Shown: piece by piece, positions 45,647 to 53,273 of the stretch | Position numbering within the stretch: the stretch's first letter is position 1 | Layout of the letters: the number at the start of each line of letters is the position of its first letter | DNA from: Gluconacetobacter johannae | Lineage (GTDB): Bacteria > Pseudomonadota > Alphaproteobacteria > Acetobacterales > Acetobacteraceae | Reading direction: 5' to 3' | Length of the DNA: 64,000 nt | Assembly: GCF_014174305.1 (NCBI RefSeq) | Contig: NZ_JABEQH010000006.1 | Location: forward strand, 62,001-126,000 | The notes under the pieces: generated by a model | Databases searched by the model: none | What the model was told of the DNA's origin: nothing | The model's input: only the letters and a program-made list of their open reading frames with translations | Translations under genes and position numbers: made by a program

Positions 45647-45680
45647 GGCCCTGGTGGGTTCGGACAAAGCCCGACCTTTT
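45647..45680 (-). repeat. Intergenic repeat copy 3 (AAGGTCGGG element)
   Basis: On the minus strand it reads AAAAGGTCGGGCTTTGTCCG followed by AACCCACCAGGGCC. It lies 12 bp after the stop of the DUF3465 gene in that gene's direction. Its AACCCACCAGGGC part is identical to copy 1. It is shorter at the distal end, where the clpA terminator begins. Confidence 0.62.
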
Positions 45681-45691
45681 GCCGCCCGGTA

Positions 45692-46156
45692 TTACTGGTA
45701 CCGGCTGCCGTTGACGGCGACATATCCTTCCATGCCCCATTTGCGGCCGGTGCCGTGATGGGTCCAGTCGATGCCCTGGCTGCGCGGATTGTCGTAATAG
45801 TACCGGCCGACGACGTCGGCCATGTCCCCCTTCGCGACCCAGGGCCAGCGCGGCGCCGCCATCCTGTCGAGGTCGGAGACGATGCGAATCGACACCCCCG
45901 CCCCGACATCGACGTAGAAATAGCCATGCCACCCGCTGCGGGTCCGTTTCGGGCGCGAGACCGCCAGCACGCGGCCGCAGACATGCACCGGCCGGTCGCC
46001 GCGCAGCGATCCGCTTTCGAACCCCTGCTGCACCGCCAGGAAATGCCGATTGTCGCAGGCCGGCCCGATCGCCTCCTGTGCGTGGGCCGGGGCCCCTGCC
46101 AGCAGTCCGCCAGTCAGGGCCAGCACCCCCACGATTCCGGCCATATATCGCATCAT
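45692..46156 (-). CDS. Exported DUF3465 family protein
   Basis: A 154-residue exported protein of unknown function. After a signal peptide (cleavage after PAHA near residue 26) come HVCGRVLAVSRPKRTRSGWHGYFYVDVG and a C-terminal DVVGRYYYDNPRSQGIDWTH with HGTGRKWGMEGYVAVNGSRY, which fits the DUF3465 pattern (GxYxxN...HWTHHD..GRH..GW...NG..YQ). Probably a small OB-like beta barrel. AAAGGG before the ATG at 46156 fixes the start, which overlaps the stop of the PPK2 gene. Confidence 0.75.
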   Translation of the reverse strand: MMRYMAGIVGVLALTGGLLAGAPAHAQEAIGPACDNRHFLAVQQGFESGSLRGDRPVHVCGRVLAVSRPKRTRSGWHGYFYVDVGAGVSIRIVSDLDRMAAPRWPWVAKGDMADVVGRYYYDNPRSQGIDWTHHGTGRKWGMEGYVAVNGSRYQ

Positions 46157-47103
46157 GTCGTCCCTTTCCGGATGTCGTCCGCCAGGTGCGGGTGGGCGCG
46201 ATGCCCGGCCTTCGGCGCCTCGGCCTCCAGCTTCGCGCGGATGCCGTCCATCTGCGGGACGATGTCGGGCGCCGGATCGGGAATGGTCATGTCCAGCGAT
46301 TCCAGAGCCTGGATGATGGTTTCCACCACCAGGATCCGCGCCAGCCATTTCCGGTCGGCGGGGATGACGATCCACGGCGCACAGGGGCGCGCCGTGTGCC
46401 TGATCGCGTCATGATAGGCGTGCTGGTACGCATCCCAATAGTCGCGCTCGCGCGCGTCGCCGGCCGAGAATTTCCAGTGCTTGTCGTCCTCGTCGATCCG
46501 CTGGAGAAAGCGTTTGCGCTGCTCCTCCTTCGAGACGTTGAGGAAGAATTTCAGCACCACGGTTCCCTGCCCCGACAGGTACTGTTCGAAATGCCGGATG
46601 TCGCGGTACCGTTCGTCCCAGATCGCGGACGTACGCAGCGCCGCCGGGATCTTCTGCCTGACCAGCAGTTCCGGATGCACCCGCGTCACCAGGACTTCCT
46701 CGTAATGGCTGCGGTTGAAGATGCCGATCCGTCCGCCGGAAGGCGCCGCCAGATGCACCCGCCACAGATAGTCGTGCGCCAGTTCCACCGGCCCCGGCTG
46801 CTTGAACGAGGTGACCGTCACGCCCTGGGGGTTCACCCCGGACATGACGTGCTTAATCATCCCGTCCTTGCCGCCGGCATCCATGGCCTGCAACGCGACC
46901 AGCAGCGACCATGTCCCGTTGGCGTACAGCAGGCCTTGCAGTTCGGCCAGGCGCTTGACCCCCTGGCGCAGCAGATGCTTGCCGTCCGCCTTGCTCATCC
47001 CCTCGATCGCGGTCCGCGCCGGGTGGTGGGCCGGGTCGAAATGTTCGCCGTTCTCGACCCGGCAATGGGCCAGCAGCGCCCGCAGGTCGGCGTGTGCCAC
47101 CAT
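46153..47103 (-). CDS. Polyphosphate kinase 2 family protein
   Basis: A 316-residue PPK2-type kinase that uses polyphosphate to phosphorylate nucleotides (NDP or NMP). Walker A is ALQAMDAGGKDGMIKHVMSG; the second signature is GRIGIFNRSHYEEVLVTRVHPE; VVLKFFLNVSKEEQRKRFLQRIDE forms the lid, and PWIVIPADRKWLARILV follows. Which PPK2 class, and therefore whether it acts on AMP or ADP, cannot be settled by eye. It starts 6 bp after the SDR gene, in the same operon. Confidence 0.92.
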   Translation of the reverse strand: MVAHADLRALLAHCRVENGEHFDPAHHPARTAIEGMSKADGKHLLRQGVKRLAELQGLLYANGTWSLLVALQAMDAGGKDGMIKHVMSGVNPQGVTVTSFKQPGPVELAHDYLWRVHLAAPSGGRIGIFNRSHYEEVLVTRVHPELLVRQKIPAALRTSAIWDERYRDIRHFEQYLSGQGTVVLKFFLNVSKEEQRKRFLQRIDEDDKHWKFSAGDARERDYWDAYQHAYHDAIRHTARPCAPWIVIPADRKWLARILVVETIIQALESLDMTIPDPAPDIVPQMDGIRAKLEAEAPKAGHRAHPHLADDIRKGTT

Positions 47104-47109
47104 GGGGTA

Positions 47110-47868
47110 TCAGTCCCCCAGGCCCTTCACGACCGCAAGGCCGGCCGATGCCTGACAGGTCGGCATCATCTCGATGCGGTTGATATTCACATGGGCGGGC
47201 AGGCCCAGGACCCACGACACGGTTTCGGCGATGTCCTCGGGCTGGATCGGATGCGTCCCTTCATAGACCGCCGCCGCCTTCGCATCGTCGCGCAGGCGCA
47301 CGTTGCTGAATTCGCTGCCGCCGCACAGGCCGGGCTCCAGATTGGTGGCGCGCACGTGCGTGCCCAGCAGGTCGCAGCGCAGGTTCCGCATGAACTGCGA
47401 CACGAACGCCTTGCTGGCGCCATACACGTTCGCCCCCAGATAGGGGTAGGTGCCCGCCGTGCTGCCGATGGAAATGACGTGGCCCCGGTTGCGCTCGACC
47501 ATGCCCGGCAGCAGCGCGCGCGTGATTTCGACCAGGCCGGTCACGTTGGTGGCGATCATCCGCTGCCAGTCCTCGACCGAGGCCTGCTGCGCCTTGTCCA
47601 GGCCCAGCGCAAGGCCGGCATTGTTAATCAGGACATCGACCTGCCGCCAGCCGTCGGGCAGGCTGCCGGGCAGAGCCTCCACCGCGGCGGAATCGGTCAT
47701 GTCCAGCACGAACGGCAGCAGGGCCGGCCCCAGCGCGGCCGCCAGTTCGTCCAGCCGGGCCTGCCGGCGGCCCGTCGCGATCACGCGGTAGCCGTCCCGC
47801 ACCAGCCGTTCGGCGATCGCCTTGCCGAACCCGGCCGTTGCCCCCGTCACCAGTACCGTCGTCACCAT
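47110..47868 (-). CDS. SDR-family NAD(P)-dependent oxidoreductase (YdfG-like)
   Basis: A 252-residue short-chain dehydrogenase. The cofactor loop is TGATAGFGKAIAE (residues 8-20). NNAGLALG, Ser136 in SIGSTAGTYPY, and Tyr149/Lys153 in VYGASKAFV complete the active site. The overall pattern (EPGL.GGSEFSNVRL, and a C-terminal HVNINRIEMMP) matches YdfG-type 3-hydroxy acid or malonic semialdehyde dehydrogenases. AGGAG precedes the ATG. First gene of an SDR-PPK2-DUF3465 operon. Confidence 0.9.
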   Translation of the reverse strand: MVTTVLVTGATAGFGKAIAERLVRDGYRVIATGRRQARLDELAAALGPALLPFVLDMTDSAAVEALPGSLPDGWRQVDVLINNAGLALGLDKAQQASVEDWQRMIATNVTGLVEITRALLPGMVERNRGHVISIGSTAGTYPYLGANVYGASKAFVSQFMRNLRCDLLGTHVRATNLEPGLCGGSEFSNVRLRDDAKAAAVYEGTHPIQPEDIAETVSWVLGLPAHVNINRIEMMPTCQASAGLAVVKGLGD

Positions 47869-48020
47869 CACGCTGCTCCTGCGTCCTGGTCCGCCCGCCG
47901 CATCGCCTGGCGCACGAAACCCGATTGTCCATGCCCGCATTAAAGCGCCAATCCCGGCAAGGTCGCAAATCGGGCACGCAATGGTTGCCAAACCCGGCGG
48001 TTCCGTTTCTATCTGAAGGG

Positions 48021-48605
48021 ATGTTCCCCTATCCCCCGACATCGGCCGATACCCTGACCGGATCCCTGCTGGTCGCCACCCCTGCCCTCGCGGACAGCCC
48101 CTTCGCGCGCAGCGTCGTCTATCTGTGCGCGCATGTCCCGGGACAGGGCGCCATGGGCCTGGTGGTCAATCGCCGACTGCCGCAGCCGGGGCTGGATGAC
48201 GTATTCGAACAACTGGGCATCGCCCCGGTGCCGCCGCGCGGCCGGATCGATCTCTGCGTGGGCGGCCCGACGGACAGCAGCCGGGGCTTCGTCCTGCATT
48301 CGGCGGACTGGACCGGTGACGGCAGCCTGGCCGTGGATGACAGCACCATCCTGACCGCCAGCCTGGACGTGCTGAAGGACATCGCCGAGGGCGCCGGCCC
48401 CCGCCGCGCCCTGCTGGCGCTGGGCCATGTCAGTTGGCAGGACGACGAACTGGAAGAGCAAATCATCCACCAGAATGCGTGGCTGCCCGCTCCGGCCAGC
48501 GATGCGATCGTCTTCGGGAGCGATCACGCCGCCAAATGGCGGCAGGCGCTGGCCGCCATCCATCTGGACCCCATGCGCCTGAGCATCGTCGCCGGGCACG
48601 CCTGA
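48021..48605 (+). CDS. YqgE/AlgH family protein (UPF0301)
   Basis: A 194-residue conserved protein of unknown biochemical role (DUF179). Family motifs: LTGSLLVATPALADSPFARSVVYLCAH, GAMGLVVNRRL, LCVGGPTDSSRGFVLHS, LLALGHVSWQDDELEEQIIHQNAWL. GAAGGG lies directly before the ATG at 48021, unusually close. It is divergent from the SDR gene and convergent with the HAD gene. Confidence 0.92.
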   Translation: MFPYPPTSADTLTGSLLVATPALADSPFARSVVYLCAHVPGQGAMGLVVNRRLPQPGLDDVFEQLGIAPVPPRGRIDLCVGGPTDSSRGFVLHSADWTGDGSLAVDDSTILTASLDVLKDIAEGAGPRRALLALGHVSWQDDELEEQIIHQNAWLPAPASDAIVFGSDHAAKWRQALAAIHLDPMRLSIVAGHA

Positions 48606-48626
48606 AGGCAAAGCCCCCGAACGGCG

Positions 48627-49481
48627 CTACGACCAGCGGAAACCGGGAACCGTCGCAACCGGCGTCAGGCCGGCGGCCCTGGCCTCGGCCCGCGCCAGGT
48701 CAGCGTCATCGCCGATCATTTCCTGATGGATGCCGCCCAGGACCCAGCAGCCATCCACCCCGGCCCCCCGCGCGCCGCGCATGTCGGTGGCCAGCGCGTC
48801 GCCCACGGCCAGGACCCGGCCGCGCGGCATGGCGAGCATGTCCAGCACCGGCCCGTAGACCTCGGGATACGGCTTGCCGATCCAGCGGACCTCGCCCCCC
48901 TTCTGTTCATACAGGCTGGCCAGCAGCCCGGCACAGATCAGGCGGCGGCCGCCCCGGATGACCTCCATGTCCGGGTTGGCGCAGATCATCTTCAACCCAT
49001 GCGCGGCACACGCCGCCAGCACCAGCAGATAGGGCGCGGGATCGTTTTCGCCGCGCTCCTGGTCCGGGCCGGTATTGAGGATGAAATCCGCCGACGCCGG
49101 ATCGGTCACCTGTTCCAGGTCCAGCCCCTCGAACAGGTTGAAATCCTTCGGCGCGCCGATATGGAACATGCGCCGGCCTAGCCCGGCGAACCAGGGATCG
49201 GTCCGGCCATGCAGCAGGCCGCGCGTATATTCGCCGCTGGTCATGATCCCGTCGTACAGGTCGTCCGCCACCCCCATGGCGCGCAGGCCCTCGCGCACCA
49301 CGTCGACCCGGCGCGGCGCGTTGGACAGCAGCACCACCCGGCGCCCCATCCCGCGCAGCCGGGCAAGGCAGTCCGGCGCGCCCGGATAGGGGGCCACGCC
49401 ATCGTGGACCACGCCCCACAGATCGACGATAAAGCCGTCGTAGCGCGCCGCCAGGGGGGCGAAATCGTCCAGCGTCTGCAT
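48627..49481 (-). CDS. HAD-superfamily subfamily IIA hydrolase (TIGR01459-like)
   Basis: A 284-residue HAD phosphatase. Motif I is DGFIVDLWGVVHDGVAPYPG, in which Trp replaces the usual second Asp-side residue, as in TIGR01459 proteins; motif II is VLLSNAPRR; the C-terminal part has WIGKPYPEVYGPVLDM and AVGDALATDMRGARGAG. Substrate unknown. The ATG at 49481 overlaps the pyrD stop (ATGA), so it is coupled to pyrD, and a nucleotide or sugar phosphate substrate is possible. Confidence 0.88.
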   Translation of the reverse strand: MQTLDDFAPLAARYDGFIVDLWGVVHDGVAPYPGAPDCLARLRGMGRRVVLLSNAPRRVDVVREGLRAMGVADDLYDGIMTSGEYTRGLLHGRTDPWFAGLGRRMFHIGAPKDFNLFEGLDLEQVTDPASADFILNTGPDQERGENDPAPYLLVLAACAAHGLKMICANPDMEVIRGGRRLICAGLLASLYEQKGGEVRWIGKPYPEVYGPVLDMLAMPRGRVLAVGDALATDMRGARGAGVDGCWVLGGIHQEMIGDDADLARAEARAAGLTPVATVPGFRWS

Positions 49482-50557
49482 CACCGTGCGGTTCCCTTCG
49501 CGTCGGCCAGCGTCTCGAACCCTTCGGCGTTCAGGGCCCGCACGGTCTCGCGCTTCAGGCGGCGCAGGATGGACGGCCCTTCATAGGCGAAGGCGCTGTA
49601 GAGCTGGATCAGGTCGGCCCCCGCCCGGATGCGATCCACGATGTCGGCCCCGGTCTCGATGCCGCCGCAGGCCACCAGCGTCAGCCGACCCGAGGCCGCC
49701 CGCGCGACCTCGCGGAACACCTCCATCGCGCGGGCGCGCAGCGGGCGGCCGGACAGCCCGCCGGATTCCCCGGCATGGACGCTACGCAGATCGGCGGGGC
49801 GCGAGATGGTGGTGTTGGTCACCGTCAGCCCCTGCGCGCCGCCGGCGATCGCGGCCTCGACGATGGGGCCGATCTCGTCCGGCGCCAGGTCCGGCGACAG
49901 CTTGACCAGCAGCGGCGGCCGGTCGGGATGCGCCTCGGCGATCGCCTGCAACAGGGTCTGGAGCCGCGCGGCGTTCTGCAGGTCGCGCAGGCCCGGCGTG
50001 TTGGGCGAGGACAGGTTGATGACGATATAATCGGCGTAGTGCTTCACCCGGCCGACCAGCAGCGGATAGTCGCGATCGGGGTCGGCGCCGACCTTGTTGA
50101 TGCCCAGATTGGCCCCGACCGGCACCCGCGCGCCGGCATGACGGCCGGACGGCGCCACGCGATGCAGGCGCGCCATCCGCACCGCGAACCGGTCGATGCC
50201 CTGGTTGTTGAAGCCCATGCGGTTGATGATCGCCCGGTCTTCCTCCAGCCGGAACAGGCGGGGACGCGGGTTTCCGGCCTGCGAGCGCGGGGTGACAGTC
50301 CCGGCCTCGACGAAGCCGAAGCCCGCGCGGGCCAGCGGCCGCACCACCAGGGCGTTCTTGTCGAACCCGGCGGCGATCCCGATCGGGTTGGCGAAGCGCA
50401 GGCCCATGGCCCGCACCGCCAGCGCCGGGTCATCTCCTCCGGACCCATCCCCGCCGCCCAGGCCCAGCAGAAGGGCGTTCAGGGCGAGGCGATGCGCGTC
50501 CTCGGGATCGAGCCGCCGCACCAGCGGCATCATCATGCGCGACACAATATCCATCAT
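49481..50557 (-). CDS. pyrD: Dihydroorotate dehydrogenase (quinone), class 2
   Basis: A 358-residue FMN enzyme of pyrimidine synthesis, membrane-associated and quinone-linked. It has AMGLRFANPIGIAAGFDKNA, FVEAGTVTPRSQAGNPRPRLFR, INRMGFNNQG, VINLSSPNTPGLRDLQ (catalytic Ser region), LLVKLSPDL, and a C-terminal SGRLTLVACGGIETGAD with QLYSAFAYEGP. The start is the ATG pair at 50557/50554, giving a normal length; the frame opens from a TTG at 50608 without support. Confidence 0.95.
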   Translation of the reverse strand: MMDIVSRMMMPLVRRLDPEDAHRLALNALLLGLGGGDGSGGDDPALAVRAMGLRFANPIGIAAGFDKNALVVRPLARAGFGFVEAGTVTPRSQAGNPRPRLFRLEEDRAIINRMGFNNQGIDRFAVRMARLHRVAPSGRHAGARVPVGANLGINKVGADPDRDYPLLVGRVKHYADYIVINLSSPNTPGLRDLQNAARLQTLLQAIAEAHPDRPPLLVKLSPDLAPDEIGPIVEAAIAGGAQGLTVTNTTISRPADLRSVHAGESGGLSGRPLRARAMEVFREVARAASGRLTLVACGGIETGADIVDRIRAGADLIQLYSAFAYEGPSILRRLKRETVRALNAEGFETLADAKGTAR

Positions 50558-50618
50558 GGCGGGATTTTTGCCGTATATCCCCCGCCAAGGAAAGAGCCCC
50601 GCCCACAAACCCCGACGC

Positions 50619-51806
50619 TCAGGCCGGCTGGCTGCTGACGGGTACGGCCGCGTCGATCGGACAGCGGATCAGGTAGTAGGGCGGCGCCCGCAGGTCATGG
50701 CCGCCATTGAAGCCGGCCAGGCGGTTCCACTGCCCCAGGGTGCAATAGACATGCGGGCCGAAGACGAAGATGCCATCGGGCGACAGCACCCGCGGGTCGC
50801 GGACGATGGTGTCGAACGTGCCGTCCGTGTTGCGCCGGAAGATCGCGTCATGTTCGAAATTGGTGGTGTAGATCCGGCCTTGCGGGTCGGTGGCCAGGCC
50901 GTCCGCCACGCCCTTTTCGCCCAGGTCGCGGACTGCCTGCGCCAGATCCTCATCGGTCTTCGTGAAATCGGCCAGGATCGCGGTCGGGATGCCGTACAGC
51001 CGCCGGCTGGTCAGCGGACAGTAATAGAGCAGCGCGCTGTCGGGGCTGAGGGTGACGCCGTCCGCTCCCCCGGACACGAAGGCGGGATGTTTCGGATCGA
51101 ACGCCAGGGGCCGGCCTTCGACCACCGCCATGAATCCAGCCTCGACCTGCGTCGAGGGATGGTGGGCCAGCACCCGGCGCTGCCGCCCGGTGGCGATATC
51201 GACCACGACCAGCGCGGGCGTGGACCCGAACGAGGAATCGGTCACGAACACCGTGCCCTGCGCCCCGTGCGTCAGATCGACCCGCAGGTCGTTCATATGG
51301 CTTTCGGGCCGCAGGGTCGGCGCGGTCAGGACGATGCTGGCGAAGATCCGGTCGGTCGCGGGGTCGATCCCCACGATCTTCGCCGCCCCCGGTTGCAGCG
51401 GCAGTCCGGCCAGCTTGCCGTCGTCGATCATCCACAGCCGGCCCCGGCTGTCGGTCGTCATGCCATGGACCGACACCAGCCGGTCGGCCGGCCGGCGGTC
51501 CGAGGGCAGGCTGGTCGCCGCGTCGGGGTAGGGATGCAGCGTCCCGTCCTTCAGCTCGGCCAGGGTCGCCCCCTTGTGATTGACGGCGTGGCGGGGAAAG
51601 CCCACGAACAGCCGCCCGCCCGGCGTCAGCGCCACGCCGGAGGGGCCGGGATCGTCGAATTCCGCCACGATCTCGAAGGCGCCCGCGGAATTGAACCCGT
51701 GATCGGTATTGGTGGCCAGCGTGGCCGGAGGGGCCGCCCGGGCCGCCCGTGTGGCGGCGGCCAGCACCAGCGGCGCCGCGACGCCCAGAACCGATCGACG
51801 TTTCAT
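50619..51806 (-). CDS. Exported Yellow/major royal jelly-family beta-propeller
   Basis: A 395-residue exported protein of the Yellow/MRJP family. The N-terminus is Tat-like (KRRSVLGVAAPLVLAAATRA, cleavage near ARAA). The mature part shows propeller repeats: DSRGRLWMIDDGK, THGAQGTVFVTDSSFG, DGVTLSPDSALLYYCPLTSRRLYGI, KGVADGLATDPQGRIYTTNFEH and SPDGIFVFGPHVYCTLGQWNRL. Related six-bladed propellers include lactonases of the SMP-30 type, so action on an aldonolactone is plausible but unproven. It lies 51 bp after the cytochrome subunit of the second dehydrogenase complex and shares its strand. Confidence 0.83.
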   Translation of the reverse strand: MKRRSVLGVAAPLVLAAATRAARAAPPATLATNTDHGFNSAGAFEIVAEFDDPGPSGVALTPGGRLFVGFPRHAVNHKGATLAELKDGTLHPYPDAATSLPSDRRPADRLVSVHGMTTDSRGRLWMIDDGKLAGLPLQPGAAKIVGIDPATDRIFASIVLTAPTLRPESHMNDLRVDLTHGAQGTVFVTDSSFGSTPALVVVDIATGRQRRVLAHHPSTQVEAGFMAVVEGRPLAFDPKHPAFVSGGADGVTLSPDSALLYYCPLTSRRLYGIPTAILADFTKTDEDLAQAVRDLGEKGVADGLATDPQGRIYTTNFEHDAIFRRNTDGTFDTIVRDPRVLSPDGIFVFGPHVYCTLGQWNRLAGFNGGHDLRAPPYYLIRCPIDAAVPVSSQPA

Positions 51807-51857
51807 TCCGCTTCCATCCTTCCTTCCTGCGGGGACGGGGCGTCCCTGCCCCCGCGA

Positions 51858-53273
51858 TCAGCCCCTGCGCCGCCGGGCCACCACCAGCCCGACCAGCGCC
51901 AGCAGCACGACCACCGCCCCCGCCAGCGCCGGCACGATGTAGCCCCCTACCCGCGCCAGCAAGGGCTTCGGCCCCCCGTGGCGGATCGACGCCACATCGG
52001 CCGCCGAGATCTTCACCGCCGGGTTGCCGAAGTGCGTCAGCACATAGTTGCCAACGTCGGCGACATCCTGATCCGACAGTTCATCGACATAGGACCCGTG
52101 CGAAAAGCCGGGCATGAAGACATGCTGGCCGCCCACCGTCCGGTCAACGCCCTCCACGATGGCGGCGATCAGGTTGTCGGGGGTCGAGGCCCCGGTCGCC
52201 GTATTGTGGAACAGCTGCGGATAATAGCTGTCCCGGCTGCCCTGGCCGCCGGGCTGATGGCAGGCCGCGCAATCGCCGGAGAAGATCTTCTCGCCATTGT
52301 CCAGCGTGCCGGATACGCCACGCAGGGCGGCCTCACGGCCCGACGCCATGCCGAAGGACTCGCGCGGCCGGCTGTCGGCCGCGTCGCGGAGGGCGGGCAC
52401 CTGCCGGACATAGGCCACGATCGCCTTCAAATCGTCATCGGTCAGATACTGGAAGCTGTGCTCGATCGCCTCGGCCATCGGGCCGGCCGCCTGGGCCTTG
52501 CCGGGGACGTCGCCGGTCTTCAGGTAGCGGAACAGATCGTCGCTGCTCCAGTTGCCGATGCCGCTGACCGGGTCGGGCGTGATGTTCGGCGCGATCCAGG
52601 CCCCCAGCGACGCACCGCCCAGTTCCTTGCCGCCGATTTCGGCCATCATCACGTTGCGCGGCGTATGGCAGGTGTCGCAATGCCCCAGCCCGATGGCCAG
52701 GTACGCCCCGCGATTGACCTCGGCCGACTTGGCCGGATCGGGCGCGAAGCGCGTATTGTCCAGGTACAGCGCGTTCCAGACCATCATCGAGAAACGCAGG
52801 TTGAACGGGAACGGCAGATGCGTCGCCGGCGGCCGTTCGTCGACCGGACGGACCTCCTGCATGAAATACACATACAGGGCATGGATGTCCGCGTCCGTCA
52901 GCCTGGCGTAGGACGTGTAGGGCATCGCCGGGTAGAGGCGCGCGCCATCGCCGCGAATACCCTCGCGCACCGCGCGGCCGAACTGGGCCTCGGTATAGGC
53001 GCCGATGCCCGCGACCTTCGACGGCGTGATGTTCGCCGCATAGATCGACCCCAGTGGCGAGGCGATGCCATAGCCGCCGGCGAACGGCCTGCCGCCGTGC
53101 GGCGTGGTGTGACAGGCGGCGCAGTCGGCGGCGGTCGCCAGATAGCGCCCGCGCGCGACCAGCGCCGCGTCTCCGCCCGCATCCTGCGCCAGGGCGACGC
53201 CGGTCATCGACATCACGCCCAGCGCGGGGCCCAGCACATATCGGCCCCAGGCGGCCCGACCCTTGCCGATCAT
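51858..53273 (-). CDS. Tri-haem cytochrome c subunit of membrane-bound dehydrogenase (second complex)
   Basis: A 471-residue membrane-anchored cytochrome c that takes electrons from the flavoprotein and passes them to ubiquinone. A signal peptide ends near ALAQ (residue 30). The three haem motifs are CAACH (Cys51-His55), CDTCH (Cys199-His203) and CAACH (Cys335-His339). A C-terminal helix (about residues 439-467) with RRRRG anchors it. GGGAGG seven bases before the ATG fixes the start, which overlaps the stop of the large-subunit gene. Confidence 0.93.
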   Translation of the reverse strand: MIGKGRAAWGRYVLGPALGVMSMTGVALAQDAGGDAALVARGRYLATAADCAACHTTPHGGRPFAGGYGIASPLGSIYAANITPSKVAGIGAYTEAQFGRAVREGIRGDGARLYPAMPYTSYARLTDADIHALYVYFMQEVRPVDERPPATHLPFPFNLRFSMMVWNALYLDNTRFAPDPAKSAEVNRGAYLAIGLGHCDTCHTPRNVMMAEIGGKELGGASLGAWIAPNITPDPVSGIGNWSSDDLFRYLKTGDVPGKAQAAGPMAEAIEHSFQYLTDDDLKAIVAYVRQVPALRDAADSRPRESFGMASGREAALRGVSGTLDNGEKIFSGDCAACHQPGGQGSRDSYYPQLFHNTATGASTPDNLIAAIVEGVDRTVGGQHVFMPGFSHGSYVDELSDQDVADVGNYVLTHFGNPAVKISAADVASIRHGGPKPLLARVGGYIVPALAGAVVVLLALVGLVVARRRRG

